From contig NZ_SMFN01000001.1 in the NCBI RefSeq assembly GCF_004349135.1, positions 310,001 to 374,000 on the forward strand: 64,000 nt of DNA, in the 5' to 3' direction. The translations under genes and the position numbers were made by a program. This document shows, piece after piece, positions 51,790 through 61,777 of the stretch (position 1 is the stretch's first letter; each line of letters starts with the position of its first letter). The DNA comes from Flavobacterium sandaracinum (GTDB lineage: Bacteria > Bacteroidota > Bacteroidia > Flavobacteriales > Flavobacteriaceae). The notes beneath the pieces are model-generated. The model ran no database searches. It saw only the letters and a program-made list of their open reading frames with translations, and had not been told where the DNA came from.

Positions 51790-53487
51790 TTATTTTTTTT
51801 GACTTCTAAAAAAACGAGTTTCAAAGGTAGTTGAATTCCCTACATTATCTGTTACAACAACTTTTAAATCATTGGCACCATCCACAGCAATACCATCACT
51901 AAAATAATGAGTCAATTTTCTAGTCTTATTATCGTATTCAAATAATACCCATTTTCCGTTTAAAAAGCCATTGTATGATTTAATACCTGATAATTCATCG
52001 TAAATAGATAGTTGTAGCGTTTTTTGATCACTAATCCATTTTCCTTCAACGGGAACAGGCATAAATATTTTTGGGGCAACAGTATCTGAAACCAACGCAT
52101 ATTTGCCCAAGATTTTAACCTTAGTGTTAAATACATTATCCTTTCTGTAGGTTGGGTTGTAATTTATTTTTTTTCCTTCGATTCTGCCAATAAACATTTT
52201 TTCTTTTTGCAATTCACTTGATTTAGTATCTTCAATAGCTATCGTAAAATTAGTGTGCGCTGGCACGGTATCATCATGTAAAAACAACGTATCATTTTTT
52301 ACATCAAAATTCAAATCAAAATCTTCATAAAAAGTTCCCGCAGGAAAGAAAACCGACATGTTTGCTAAGGCAAAATTGCTGTCTTTATTCGCTCGAACAA
52401 AATAATTGGATTGCGCAGGTTCCTTGCTTATTATGGTTGGCAAGATATCGTATTTGATGGGAATTGCGATTGTTTTTTTATTTCCAAAAAAATCTGAAAC
52501 TTCAATACGATACAAAGATGCTAAGTTTGGCATTACTGGCAAAACCCCTTTATTATCATCTGCTTGGATAAAGCTCAAATTATAGGGAGTTTTCATGAAA
52601 AGCTTTTGAACGCGTTGTTGCATTTTCTTATATCGCGAATAATCAATCAGCGCATTGATATAGCGCATATCATCAAAGGAATACGTATTGAATTCATATC
52701 CGAAATTTGGTTTTCCGTTATAAAAAGACTGCACTTTATACACCCCATTATTATTAAAAGAAACATCATCCGTGTCATAAGCCGAAATTCCAAAACCAAT
52801 TGCACCATTTGCAACCACTTTATCTGCAAGATAGGTTCCGTCTTTTTGTAATGAAACATTCAATAATAAAGGACGTTTAGAATGATTCACTGTAGTTTTC
52901 GAATCCAAAGGATACACATAAACACCTGAAACAATTGGCTTCTTAGTGTCTTTCAAAAATTTATTGTAGCCAAAAAGCATTGGATTTATGATAAACTCCG
53001 TTTTAGAATCCCGAAATTCAAAATGCAAATGCGGTCCTTCTGAAGCGCCTGTATTACCTGAAAAAGCAATAATATCGTCTTTTTTTACAACCATTTCATT
53101 CGGCTTAAAAAACATTTCAATTTCAAACGATTGTTCTTTGTAATGCGTTTTCTTGATGTAGTTTTCAATTGCACCATTGGCCATTTTTAAATGTCCATAA
53201 ACAGATGTATACCCATTAGGATGATTGATGTAAATTGTTTTTCCGTTACCAAAAGTTGATATTTTTATTCTTGAAACGTACCCATCAGCCACTGCAAAGA
53301 CCTTTAAACCTTCTTTTTGTTGGGTTTTCAAATCGAAACCAGCATGAAAATGATTGGGTCTCAATTCTCCAAAATTCCCTGATAGTTGCATCGGAATATC
53401 TAAAGGCGATCTAAAATAATCTTTTGGATAGTCTACTTGGGCAAAAACTCCAGTACAGAAAAATAAAAAATATACAGAAAATCTCAT
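51790..53487 (-). CDS. M23 family metallopeptidase
   Basis: A 565-residue exported protein with signal peptide MRFSVYFLFFCTGVFAQ. The LytM/M23 domain (about 35-175) has HFHAGFDLKT (HxxxD), VYGHLKM and GPHLHFEFRD (HxH), a complete zinc site. The remainder is beta-rich and probably forms Ig-like or barrel-linked domains. It is a periplasmic endopeptidase that may cleave peptidoglycan cross-links, typical of Bacteroidota proteins of 550-570 residues. It precedes the TonB-receptor gene. Confidence 0.93.
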   Translation of the reverse strand: MRFSVYFLFFCTGVFAQVDYPKDYFRSPLDIPMQLSGNFGELRPNHFHAGFDLKTQQKEGLKVFAVADGYVSRIKISTFGNGKTIYINHPNGYTSVYGHLKMANGAIENYIKKTHYKEQSFEIEMFFKPNEMVVKKDDIIAFSGNTGASEGPHLHFEFRDSKTEFIINPMLFGYNKFLKDTKKPIVSGVYVYPLDSKTTVNHSKRPLLLNVSLQKDGTYLADKVVANGAIGFGISAYDTDDVSFNNNGVYKVQSFYNGKPNFGYEFNTYSFDDMRYINALIDYSRYKKMQQRVQKLFMKTPYNLSFIQADDNKGVLPVMPNLASLYRIEVSDFFGNKKTIAIPIKYDILPTIISKEPAQSNYFVRANKDSNFALANMSVFFPAGTFYEDFDLNFDVKNDTLFLHDDTVPAHTNFTIAIEDTKSSELQKEKMFIGRIEGKKINYNPTYRKDNVFNTKVKILGKYALVSDTVAPKIFMPVPVEGKWISDQKTLQLSIYDELSGIKSYNGFLNGKWVLFEYDNKTRKLTHYFSDGIAVDGANDLKVVVTDNVGNSTTFETRFFRSQKK

Positions 53488-53603
53488 GGTTTACATTTTT
53501 GCTAAGATAAAAAAAGTATTCAAAAGAGCACTAAAAAAATTAGTTCGTAACCATTTATACAACTGATATTTAACTAATTTAATGCAAAAAAAATAATAAA
53601 ATA

Positions 53604-53633
53604 TTGCAAAATTAAAAAGGAATACTAACTTTG
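53604..53633 (+). promoter_or_regulatory. full Bacteroidota promoter for the zapA operon
   Basis: TTG (53604-53606), 19-nt spacer and TAACTTTG (53626-53633) match both elements of the Bacteroidota promoter. The -7 box is 28 nt before the first ATG at 53662. Confidence 0.75.
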
Positions 53634-53661
53634 TATGATTATGTAATGAATAAGATATATA

Positions 53662-53952
53662 ATGAGTGCGATTGCAGAAATTATTGATACTCTTGAAAGT
53701 AAGATTGAGAAACTTTTTACTAAAATGAAAGGTTTGGAGAAAAACAATCAAGATTTGAAAGACGAATTAACAAAAACTGCATCCATAATACAAAATCAAT
53801 CACAGCAGATTGAAGCATTAAAAACGCAGTATGAAACACTCAAAGTAGCAAACACATTACTAGGCAGTGACGATAATAAAAGAGATACGAAGCTTAAAAT
53901 AAATTCATTAATTCGCGAAATTGATTACTGTATAGCACAGCTATCAGATTAA
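53662..53952 (+). CDS. short coiled-coil protein upstream of zapA
   Basis: A 96-residue protein, almost wholly a heptad coiled coil (IIDTLESKIEKLFTKMKGLE, then NNQDLKDELTKTASIIQNQS), ending LIREIDYCIAQLSD. It is 8 bp before zapA. Conserved-hypothetical proteins of this kind precede zapA throughout flavobacteria. By position and shape it may be a ZapB-like division factor, but no direct homology can be claimed. Confidence 0.8.
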   Translation: MSAIAEIIDTLESKIEKLFTKMKGLEKNNQDLKDELTKTASIIQNQSQQIEALKTQYETLKVANTLLGSDDNKRDTKLKINSLIREIDYCIAQLSD

Positions 53953-53960
53953 TAAAAAAT

Positions 53961-54254
53961 ATGGACGAAAAGCTTAAAATTAAAATATCAATAGCGGACA
54001 GAGTCTACCCATTAACGGTAGATCTATCACAGGAAGAAGGCCTTAGAAGCGCTTCGAAAAAAATTGATAAGATGATCAAGCAATTTGAAGAAAATTATGC
54101 CGTTCGTGACAAACAAGATGTTTTGGCCATGTGTGCCTTGCAATTTGCCTCGCAAACAGAACAAAAACAAATTGACAATACCATTGATGGAGAAGCTACG
54201 ATTGAAAGAATTAAAAAAATCAATACGCTTTTAGATCAATATCTCGACAAATAA
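53961..54254 (+). CDS. zapA: cell division protein ZapA
   Basis: A 97-residue ZapA that bundles FtsZ filaments at midcell. It has KIKISIADRVYPLTVDLSQE, GLRSASKKIDKMIKQFEEN and DVLAMCALQFASQTEQ, with the C-terminal helix forming a coiled coil. Length is typical. It is followed by 6S RNA, the same neighbour as in E. coli and many other bacteria, and then by rny. Confidence 0.92.
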   Translation: MDEKLKIKISIADRVYPLTVDLSQEEGLRSASKKIDKMIKQFEENYAVRDKQDVLAMCALQFASQTEQKQIDNTIDGEATIERIKKINTLLDQYLDK

Positions 54255-54280
54255 ACGTTCTTTACAAAAACTAAGATACT

Positions 54281-54440
54281 GCCTACATTAGTTCTTATTT
54301 GGTAAACTCAACACTAACAATTTAGAATGAGCAAATCATCGTTACTATAGCAAGCCAATTCAGTTTGGAAGCTTGAACAACGAGTTAGCTCAAAACTTGT
54401 CTTTTCGAGTTTATTCAATTCACTCTAATGTAGGCTTTTT
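54281..54440 (+). ncRNA. ssrS: 6S RNA (6S-Flavo type)
   Basis: The 208-bp gap between zapA and rny is framed by GCCTACATTAG (54281-54291) and CTAATGTAGGC (54425-54435), a perfect 11-bp closing stem directly followed by TTTTT. Total length is about 155-160 nt. Inner pairing is sparse, which fits the long rod with a central bubble that mimics an open promoter. 6S RNA binds RNA polymerase and lowers transcription in stationary phase. The zapA-6S-rny order and terminal stem support the call; covariance-model scoring was not possible here. Confidence 0.85.
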
Positions 54441-54462
54441 ATATATATAAATTTTAACAAAC

Positions 54463-56028
54463 ATGGACAACATATTAACGATTATTATTTCAGGAATTAT
54501 AGGTATTGCAGGAGGTTTTTTTATCGCCAAACTGATAGAAAAAAGCAACATTTCCAACTTAATTAAAAATTCAAAAAAAGAAGCCGCTTCCATTTTGAAA
54601 GATGCAAATCTTGAAGCCGAAAACATAAAGAAAGATAAAATTCTACAAGCAAAAGAGAAATTTATTGAATTAAAATCAGAACACGAACAAGTTATTTTAT
54701 CTCGTGATAAAAAAGTGGCTGAAATAGAAAAAAGAGTGCGCGATAAAGAATCTCAAATTTCTAATGAATTATCAAAAGCTAAAAAAGTCAATGATGATTT
54801 TGAATCAAAAACTGTAGAATACAATACTAAAATTGAGAATTTAGACAAGAAACAAGCTGAAGTTGAGAAACTGCATAAAAGTCAATTGCAACAATTAGAA
54901 GTAATCTCTGGCTTATCAGCTGAAGAGGCTAAAAACCAATTGGTAGAAGGTTTAAAAGCGGAAGCTAAAAGCAAAGCGATGTCTCACATACAAGACACGA
55001 TTGAAGAAGCTAAATTAACTGCACAACAAGAAGCTAAAAAAATAATCATCAATACCATCCAAAGAGTTGGTACAGAAGAAGCAGTAGAAAATTGCGTTTC
55101 TGTTTTCAACATTGAATCGGATGATGTAAAAGGTAGAATCATTGGTCGTGAAGGTAGAAATATTCGTGCACTAGAAGCGGCTACTGGAGTAGAAATCATT
55201 GTTGATGATACACCCGAAGCGATTATCCTTTCTTGTTTTGACCCTGTACGTAGAGAAATTGCACGTTTGGCATTACACAAATTAGTAACGGACGGAAGAA
55301 TTCACCCAGCACGTATTGAAGAAGTAGTTGCAAAAACGGCTAAACAAATTGACGATGAAATTATAGAAGTTGGTAAACGTACCGTTATCGATTTAGGAAT
55401 TCACGGATTACACCCTGAATTGATTAAAGTGGTAGGTCGTATGAAATACCGTTCTTCCTACGGACAAAATTTATTGCAACACTCGCGTGAAGTATCTAAA
55501 CTGTGTGGAATCATGGCTGCTGAACTTGGCCTAAACGTAAAACTGGCTAAAAGAGCTGGTTTATTGCACGATATTGGTAAAGTTCCAGATGCCGAAAGTG
55601 ATTTACCACACGCTTTATTAGGAATGCAATGGGCGGAGAAATATGGTGAAAAAGAAGAGGTTTGTAACGCTATTGGGGCACACCACGATGAAATTGAAAT
55701 GAAATCATTATTGTCGCCAATCATTCAGGTTTGTGATGCAATATCAGGAGCACGACCAGGAGCAAGAAGACAAGTATTGGATTCTTACATTCAACGTTTG
55801 AAAGATCTTGAAGAAGTAGCGTACGGATTTAGCGGTGTAAAAAATGCTTATGCCATTCAAGCTGGTAGAGAACTTCGTGTAATTGTAGAAAGTGAAAAAG
55901 TTTCGGATGAGAATGCCGCTAGTTTATCATTCGATATCTCACAAAAAATTCAAACTGAAATGACTTATCCTGGACAAGTTAAAGTAACTGTTATTCGCGA
56001 GACAAGAGCCGTGAATATTGCAAAATAA
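54463..56028 (+). CDS. rny: ribonuclease Y
   Basis: A 521-residue membrane-anchored endoribonuclease that starts mRNA decay. Domains in order: an N-terminal membrane helix ([20 protein letters not shown]), a long coiled coil (to about 205), a KH domain with [20 protein letters not shown] and an HD domain with LLHDIGK and the metal site AIGAHHDEI. All key residues are present. It is followed by a strong terminator. Confidence 0.97.
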   Translation: MDNILTIIISGIIGIAGGFFIAKLIEKSNISNLIKNSKKEAASILKDANLEAENIKKDKILQAKEKFIELKSEHEQVILSRDKKVAEIEKRVRDKESQISNELSKAKKVNDDFESKTVEYNTKIENLDKKQAEVEKLHKSQLQQLEVISGLSAEEAKNQLVEGLKAEAKSKAMSHIQDTIEEAKLTAQQEAKKIIINTIQRVGTEEAVENCVSVFNIESDDVKGRIIGREGRNIRALEAATGVEIIVDDTPEAIILSCFDPVRREIARLALHKLVTDGRIHPARIEEVVAKTAKQIDDEIIEVGKRTVIDLGIHGLHPELIKVVGRMKYRSSYGQNLLQHSREVSKLCGIMAAELGLNVKLAKRAGLLHDIGKVPDAESDLPHALLGMQWAEKYGEKEEVCNAIGAHHDEIEMKSLLSPIIQVCDAISGARPGARRQVLDSYIQRLKDLEEVAYGFSGVKNAYAIQAGRELRVIVESEKVSDENAASLSFDISQKIQTEMTYPGQVKVTVIRETRAVNIAK

Positions 56029-56069
56029 TCTTCCTCTAGCTTCACCAAAAAGAATAAAGAATAAAAAAT

Positions 56070-56107
56070 AAAAAGACCTATTGAATTTCGATTCAATAGG
56101 TCTTTTT
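56070..56107. terminator. UUCG-loop terminator
   Basis: AAAAAGACCTATTGAAT (56070-56086) pairs perfectly with ATTCAATAGGTCTTTTT (56091-56107) around TTCG. It is shared by convergent rny and xerD. Confidence 0.96.
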
Positions 56108-56138
56108 ATTTTTATTATAAAGCACAACTCTTCTGTTT

Positions 56139-57056
56139 TTACTTTTCCAAGCTATCAAAATTATTTCTAGGATGGAAGGAATGAAGCACTTCCGTCAAAA
56201 ACTTACGATCAAGATGCACATAAATTTCTGTTGTTGTTATCGATTCGTGACCTAACATTAACTGAATAGAGCGTAAATCAGCACCATTTTCCAACAGATG
56301 TGTTGCAAAAGAATGCCGCAAAGTATGTGGACTAATCGTTTTATTTAAATCTATTTTTATCGCTAAGTTTTTAATAATAGTAAAAATCATAGCTCTGGTC
56401 AACTGCCTCCCACGTCGATTCAAAAATAAGGTATCCTCAAATCCCTTTTGGATACCACTATGATTTCTACTGGTTTCGCGGTATAACTGAATGTACTTTT
56501 GAGTGATTTCACTAATGGGAACAAAACGTTGTTTGTTACCCTTTCCTGTGATTTTAATAAAACCTTCTTCAAAAAATAAATCGGATATTTTTAATGCGAC
56601 CAGTTCAGATACTCTTAAGCCACAACCGTACAGCGTTTCCAGCATGGCTCGGTTTCGCTCTCCTTCATTTGTAGTCAAATCAATAGCTTCTATAAGTCTG
56701 TCGATCTCATCCACAGCTAAGATATCGGGTAATTTCCGTCCTGTTTTTGGTGTTTCAATCAGTTCCAATGGATTGTCTGTGCGATACTCTTCAAAAATTA
56801 AATAACTAAAAAAACTTTTGAGACCTGAAATAATTCTGGCTTGCGAACGTGGATTAACTTCCTTTGAAACACTATAAATAAACTGTTGCACCAATTCTCC
56901 TCCAATAGTAATAGGCGAAACAAAGCTGTTATTTTGATCTAAAAAAAGACACAAACGTTCAATATCAAAAGAATAGTTTTCTATTGTATTCTTTGACAAA
57001 CCGCGTTCAATTTTTAGATACGATTGATAACTCTTTATATAACTGTCCCAATTCAT
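56139..57056 (-). CDS. xerD: site-specific tyrosine recombinase XerD
   Basis: About 305 residues from ATG 57056 (MNWDSYIKSYQSYLKIERGL); a further upstream in-frame ATG at 57095 overlaps a terminator and is less likely. The core-binding SAM-like domain is followed by the catalytic domain with Arg in GLRVSELV, HxLR in SPHTLRHSFATHLL, LGHESITTTEIYVH with the Tyr nucleophile. It resolves chromosome dimers at dif together with XerC. It is the housekeeping recombinase, not a mobile integrase, judging by the length and neighbours. Confidence 0.95.
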   Translation of the reverse strand: MNWDSYIKSYQSYLKIERGLSKNTIENYSFDIERLCLFLDQNNSFVSPITIGGELVQQFIYSVSKEVNPRSQARIISGLKSFFSYLIFEEYRTDNPLELIETPKTGRKLPDILAVDEIDRLIEAIDLTTNEGERNRAMLETLYGCGLRVSELVALKISDLFFEEGFIKITGKGNKQRFVPISEITQKYIQLYRETSRNHSGIQKGFEDTLFLNRRGRQLTRAMIFTIIKNLAIKIDLNKTISPHTLRHSFATHLLENGADLRSIQLMLGHESITTTEIYVHLDRKFLTEVLHSFHPRNNFDSLEK

Positions 57057-57083
57057 GGCTCCAAAGTAACTCTTTTTTAGGCA

Positions 57084-57110
57084 CAAAAAAACCACTACTA
57101 AGAGTAGTTT
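57084..57110 (-). terminator. terminator of the beta-barrel gene
   Basis: On the minus strand AAAAC-TACT pairs with AGTA-GTGGTTTT around CTT, followed by T residues. It lies just past the stop at 57132 and just before the xerD start. Confidence 0.65.
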
Positions 57111-57131
57111 TGATATAGTAAAAAGAAATAA

Positions 57132-57722
57132 TTATTTTCCCCATTTTCCGCCACCCACATAAAATCCTAAATGGATTCCTACGTATGAATTAGCTACAGT
57201 ACCTTGATTATTTCCATTGATATCTTGTAAAGTTGATTCAGGCACTAAATTATATTCTAATCCCATTCTGAATTTTCCCCACTCAAAACCACCACGAACT
57301 AATCCTCCCATTTTACCGGTTGCATCTACGGTAAAATCATTATTATTATCCGTATCATCCAATTCTACATTTGCAATACTATAATAACCAGCACCAGCAC
57401 CAATATATGGAACAAAAGATTTCCCCGCGCCGTTGAAATAATAATCATAAGTAGCAACATACGAGCCATTAGCAGCCACTTTTGCACTAGTAGTAGCGCC
57501 AGAATCATTTATATCACGAACAATCGCAGCTACTCCTATTCGTAAACCAACATTCATATTATCTTTAATATTATATTTGGGTTCTAATGACAGCAAGATT
57601 CCTCCACCACCGTTTGTTGGAACAACTCCTAAATCTAAGCCCACTCTAAAACCACCCTCATTTTGTGCGTTTCCACTGAGACAAAGCAAACCAATACATA
57701 CTGATAAAATAACTTTTTTCAT
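57132..57722 (-). CDS. outer membrane beta-barrel protein
   Basis: A 196-residue protein with signal peptide MKKVILSVCIGLLCLSGNAQ. It has alternating aromatic-polar strands (GFRVGLDLGVVPTNGGGGIL, FVPYIGAGAGYYSIANVELD) and ends in an aromatic-rich strand, GIHLGFYVGGGKWGK. This fits an 8-stranded OmpA/PorT-like barrel. Function is unknown. Confidence 0.82.
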   Translation of the reverse strand: MKKVILSVCIGLLCLSGNAQNEGGFRVGLDLGVVPTNGGGGILLSLEPKYNIKDNMNVGLRIGVAAIVRDINDSGATTSAKVAANGSYVATYDYYFNGAGKSFVPYIGAGAGYYSIANVELDDTDNNNDFTVDATGKMGGLVRGGFEWGKFRMGLEYNLVPESTLQDINGNNQGTVANSYVGIHLGFYVGGGKWGK

Positions 57723-58122
57723 TTTTTAAATATTTGATTAATAGGATTATAAAATTATACTAATTTTATAGTAATAGACTTCCTACCATTATAAGTTGTT
57801 AACATTTTTTACTAGATCAAAATTAAATTATCCAATACCACAAAAAATATAAACACTAATTTTATAATTAATCATTAGTTAATTGGTACTAAATAAAAAA
57901 ACAGTACATGAAATTCAAAATGCTATAATCTAACCTTTTACCCTAAATAAAACTTGTGCTCCTAGTTGAAAATAATAAAATTTAACAAGCAATAACAAAT
58001 CCGAGCTGTTTTGGACTAATTTTTGTATCTAGGATTTCCGAAACTGTTCACAATAATTATTAAACAAAACAGTTTTAAGTAAGAGTCCCATTTCAATTAA
58101 TAATAATCAATAAAAAAAAATT
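57723..58122. other. gene-free intergenic stretch
   Basis: A 400-bp AT-rich gap between two divergent beta-barrel genes. It must contain their promoters. No structured RNA or small coding frame was recognised. Confidence 0.5.
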
Positions 58123-58686
58123 ATGAAAAAAATAATTCTAGTAGCAGTAGTGCTTCTTGCCGGATCAGTAGATATGCAAGCACAGTTAGTACGATTTGGA
58201 TTTAAAGGTGGATTGAATTACGCCAATCAATCAGGAAGCAACATCACAGTAAACAGTGACAATTATAATACCGATGCGATAACCAGCTATCATGCGGGTT
58301 TAGTAGCTGAGCTTAAATTAACAGATGGTTTCTCTATCCAGCCCGAATTATTGTATTCTACTCAAGGGGCAACTTATAAGAACGCCGTTGATGAATTCAA
58401 GAACGAATTGGGTTATTTATCCATTCCTGTTTTGGCAAAAATACATTTCAACAAAACTGTGAGTTTAGATCTTGGACCACAAGCCTCTTTCTTATTAAGT
58501 GAAAGAAACGAATTTGATGTCAAAAATGCAGAAACTTTTGAGTTTGGAGTAGCAGGAGGATTAAGTTTAAATGTCACTAAAAACTTTTTTCTTCAAGGAC
58601 GTTATGTATTAGGATTAACTGAGGCTTCAAAAGAAGCAGAAGTTAAGAATTCAGTACTTCAAATTTCAGCAGGATTTAAATTTTAG
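58123..58686 (+). CDS. PorT-family-like outer membrane beta-barrel protein
   Basis: A 187-residue protein with signal peptide MKKIILVAVVLLAGSVDMQA. The barrel region has LVRFGFKGGLNYANQSGSN, SIQPELLYSTQGATYKN, GYLSIPVLAKIHFNKTVSLD and a final VLQISAGFKF with terminal Phe. This pattern (GLKAGxNxAN ... YLxIPLLxK) is typical of the outer_membrane beta-barrel (PorT-like, OMP_b-brl_2) family in Bacteroidota. Function is unknown. It ends at a strong terminator. Confidence 0.85.
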   Translation: MKKIILVAVVLLAGSVDMQAQLVRFGFKGGLNYANQSGSNITVNSDNYNTDAITSYHAGLVAELKLTDGFSIQPELLYSTQGATYKNAVDEFKNELGYLSIPVLAKIHFNKTVSLDLGPQASFLLSERNEFDVKNAETFEFGVAGGLSLNVTKNFFLQGRYVLGLTEASKEAEVKNSVLQISAGFKF

Positions 58687-58710
58687 TACTACTATAAAAT
58701 TAAATTTACT

Positions 58711-58740
58711 AAACCGTTCTATAAATTGGAACGGTTTTTT
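58711..58740 (+). terminator. rho-independent terminator
   Basis: AAACCGTTC (58711-58719) pairs with GAACGGTTT (58729-58737) around 9 nt, followed by T residues. Confidence 0.93.
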
Positions 58741-58762
58741 TATTTTTACCAAAACAAGCACC

Positions 58763-59176
58763 ATGAAAATCAGTATCATCAACGGACCAAACCTCAACCT
58801 TCTTGGTAAACGCGAACCAGAAATTTATGGAAGCCAAACTTTTGAAGAATATTTTACCACTTTGCAAATCCAATTTCCAACTATTGAATTTACTTATTTT
58901 CAAAGTAATATCGAAGGTGAATTAATTGATAAAATTCAAGAATACGGTTTTTCATTCGATGGAATTATCTTAAATGCTGGAGCGTACACGCATACTTCCA
59001 TAGGAATTGGCGACGCCGTAAAAGCCATTACAACTCCAGTTGTTGAAGTCCATATTTCGAATACTTTTTCTCGTGAAACTTTTAGGCATCAATCCTATAT
59101 TTCAGGTAATGCGAAAGGAGTTATTCTGGGTTTTGGTTTAAAGAGTTACGAACTCGCGATACACTCTTTTTTGTAG
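58763..59176 (+). CDS. aroQ: type II 3-dehydroquinate dehydratase
   Basis: A 137-residue class II dehydroquinase of the shikimate pathway. It has IINGPNLNLLGKREPEIYGS with the catalytic Arg/Tyr, FQSNIEGELIDKIQEYG, ILNAGAYTHTSIGIGDAVKA and VEVHISNTFSRETFRHQSYI with the catalytic His. All family motifs are intact. It probably has its own short transcript. Confidence 0.97.
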   Translation: MKISIINGPNLNLLGKREPEIYGSQTFEEYFTTLQIQFPTIEFTYFQSNIEGELIDKIQEYGFSFDGIILNAGAYTHTSIGIGDAVKAITTPVVEVHISNTFSRETFRHQSYISGNAKGVILGFGLKSYELAIHSFL

Positions 59177-59245
59177 TTCCACATTATAATTACCTCCCAA
59201 AGCAATCTTTAACAAATAATTAATACGCTCTTTTTAAACTTCTTC

Positions 59246-59253
59246 TATTTTTG
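59246..59253 (+). promoter_or_regulatory. -7 box for the DUF5686 gene
   Basis: TATTTTTG fits TAnnTTTG, 18 nt before the ATG at 59271. This also argues that the in-frame GTG at 59253 lies in the promoter and is not the start. Confidence 0.5.
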
Positions 59254-59270
59254 TGAGAGAAAAAACTTTC

Positions 59271-61757
59271 ATGAAAAAATACTACTTACTTCTGCTTTTC
59301 TTAGTTTCATTTGGCAGCCATGCACAAATAAAAGGAACTGTTTCGGACGAAAAAGGAAATCCCTTGCCTTTTGTCACTATTCTTCAAGAAGACACCTATA
59401 ATGGAACCACTTCAAACGAACAAGGAAATTACGAGTTCAACTTAAACAATAAAGGAAAACAATCCGTTGTATTTCAGTTTTTAGGTTTTAAAACCCAAAA
59501 AGTAGCTATCCAAATTGATAAACTACCTTATTCGTTGAACATCCAAATGATCGAAGAGAGTTTCTCGTTGAACGAAGTAATCATCAACAAAAAAAATAAT
59601 CCAGCTTTAGCGATTATAAAAAGTGCGATTGCCAGCAGGAAACAAAACACTGAAAAGACGAATCGATTCAACGCCGACTTTTATTCCAGAGGTATTTTTA
59701 AACTAAAAAATGCACCTAAAAAAATATTAGGACAAAAAATTGGCGATCTTAATGGTGCTTTAGATTCTACCGGAACCGGGATTATTTCATTGTCCGAGAC
59801 CTTTTCTAAAATAGCATTTGAAAAACCCAACAATTTAAAAGAAGTCGTTACAGCCTCAAAAGTTAGTGGCAGCAACAATGGCTACAGCTACAATACGGCC
59901 AGATCTTCGTTCTATGATTTCTATGACAACACTATCGATTTTGGTGTCCAAATGATATCTCCAATAGCGAATAATGCTTTTAACTACTACAATTACAAGT
60001 TAGAAAGCACTTTTATTGACGAAAATGCCAACATGATTAACAAAATAAAAGTATCTGCAAAGCGCGATAGCGAACCTGTTTTTGAAGGATACATTTATGT
60101 CGTGGAAGATTCCTGGGCAATTTACGCCGTTGATTTAGATATAAAAGGCTACCGAATAAAAGAGGAGTTTCTGGATGTAATGACCTTAAAACAGAACTTT
60201 AGCTACAACAAAAGCAATAAAATTTGGGCCAAAAACACCCAAAGTCTCGAAATTACAGCCGGTGCTTTTGGTATCAAATTTACCGGTAAATACAATTATG
60301 TGTATAGCAATTACGAATTCATAAATGCATTTGCTCCCAAAACATTTACAAATGAAATTACGCGCATCGAAATAAATGCCAATAAAAAAGACAGCTTATT
60401 TTGGAATGCGAACAGACCCATTCCGTTAACAATAGAAGAAAGTACGGATTATGTCAGAAAAGATAGCATTTACAAAGTTCGAAATTCAGAAAAATACTTA
60501 GATTCAATTGATGCAAAAGGAAATAAATTTAAACTATTAAAACTGCTGACCGGTTACACCTATAAAAATAGTACCAAAAAAAACAGTTTTAGTTACGAAG
60601 GGTTATTAAATCTTGGCTCACTAAGTTTCAATACCGTTCAAGGATATAATTTTGATTCGGGGTTTCGATACACCAACTGGAAAAACCAGGAAACTAAAGG
60701 AATATATACTTCGATCAGTACCAAACTCAATTATGGTTTTGCTGAAGATCGTTTGCGTGTCACCGGACAATTTATCCACCGGTTTAACAATCAGAATTAT
60801 GCCACGTTATATATGACTGGTGGTAGCTCCGTAAAGCAATTTAATCCGAATGAGCCGATTAGCAAAGTGATAAATACAATAAGCTCTTTGGCTTTCAAGA
60901 ACAATTTCATGAAGCTGTATAATCTGGAATCGGTTGCAATTGGCTACAGCCAAGACATTGCAAATGGAGTAAATCTAAATGGAAAGATAGACTACCAGCA
61001 ACGCAAACCATTATTTAACAATACTGATTTTTCTTTGTTTAGCAAAGACGATTTATACACGTCGAATAATCCGTTGGCACCAAATGATTTCACCAGTTCG
61101 GCTTTTGAAAAGCATCATTTGACGAAAATTAATTTGCTTGCAAGAATCAATTTTGGAAACAAATATTCCTCTCGTCCCGATGGCAAATTCAACATCCGAA
61201 ATGATAAATATCCAACGCTATATTTAGGATATGAAAAAGCAGTTGCAGCCAACGAAAAGAAGTATGAGTTTGACCAGTTCAACACGAGATTAACATACGA
61301 TTTGACCTTGGGCAATAAAGGAGTTTTAGGGATGAATCTAAAAGCAGGAAAGTTTCTGAATGCAGATAATATTGCTTTTATAGACTACAAGCACTTTAAT
61401 GGCAATCAAACCCACATTGGACAAACAGCGCGTTATTTGAATGTGTTTAATTTGCTTCCATATTATTCTAACAGTACGAATGACAGCTATTATGAAGCGC
61501 ATACGGAATACAACGACAAAGGATATATTATAAATAAAATACCGTTGTTGAATAAACTTAAATCAACTTTAATATTGGGTGCTCATGCACTGGCGACTCC
61601 TAATAACAAACCTTATACTGAAGTCACAGTTGGGCTGGACAATTTAGGTTTTGGTAAATTTAAAATGCTTCGTGTCGATTATGTACGTTCCTACCAAAAT
61701 GGTTTTCAAGGGGATGGAGTTGTTTTTGGGTTAAAGTTTTTGAATATATTGGAGTAA
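59271..61757 (+). CDS. DUF5686 outer-membrane protein with carboxypeptidase-like regulatory domain
   Basis: About 828 residues from ATG 59271 (MKKYYLLLLFLVSFGSHAQ signal peptide). An N-terminal CarboxypepD_reg-like domain (IKGTVSDEKGNPLPFVTILQ) is followed by the DUF5686 region, which is rich in aromatic beta strands to the C-terminus (GDGVVFGLKFLNILE). DUF5686 proteins are thought to be Omp85-like or receptor-like barrels; their role is unknown. The gene stands alone. Confidence 0.88.
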   Translation: MKKYYLLLLFLVSFGSHAQIKGTVSDEKGNPLPFVTILQEDTYNGTTSNEQGNYEFNLNNKGKQSVVFQFLGFKTQKVAIQIDKLPYSLNIQMIEESFSLNEVIINKKNNPALAIIKSAIASRKQNTEKTNRFNADFYSRGIFKLKNAPKKILGQKIGDLNGALDSTGTGIISLSETFSKIAFEKPNNLKEVVTASKVSGSNNGYSYNTARSSFYDFYDNTIDFGVQMISPIANNAFNYYNYKLESTFIDENANMINKIKVSAKRDSEPVFEGYIYVVEDSWAIYAVDLDIKGYRIKEEFLDVMTLKQNFSYNKSNKIWAKNTQSLEITAGAFGIKFTGKYNYVYSNYEFINAFAPKTFTNEITRIEINANKKDSLFWNANRPIPLTIEESTDYVRKDSIYKVRNSEKYLDSIDAKGNKFKLLKLLTGYTYKNSTKKNSFSYEGLLNLGSLSFNTVQGYNFDSGFRYTNWKNQETKGIYTSISTKLNYGFAEDRLRVTGQFIHRFNNQNYATLYMTGGSSVKQFNPNEPISKVINTISSLAFKNNFMKLYNLESVAIGYSQDIANGVNLNGKIDYQQRKPLFNNTDFSLFSKDDLYTSNNPLAPNDFTSSAFEKHHLTKINLLARINFGNKYSSRPDGKFNIRNDKYPTLYLGYEKAVAANEKKYEFDQFNTRLTYDLTLGNKGVLGMNLKAGKFLNADNIAFIDYKHFNGNQTHIGQTARYLNVFNLLPYYSNSTNDSYYEAHTEYNDKGYIINKIPLLNKLKSTLILGAHALATPNNKPYTEVTVGLDNLGFGKFKMLRVDYVRSYQNGFQGDGVVFGLKFLNILE

Positions 61758-61777
61758 ACAAAGATTCTATTGATCAG

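Noticed and set aside
51510-51824. Separate small gene overlapping the TonB receptor start
   Set aside because: It is a shadow frame over the M23/TonB junction; the receptor's signal peptide in the TTG-started frame is convincing.
56139-57056. XerD as a mobile-element integrase
   Set aside because: Length, conserved XerD motifs and housekeeping neighbours (rny) fit the chromosomal dimer resolvase; no att sites or cargo seen nearby.
57057-57095. ATG at 57095 as start of xerD
   Set aside because: The extension overlaps the terminator of the upstream gene; MNWDSYIK at 57056 fits XerD.
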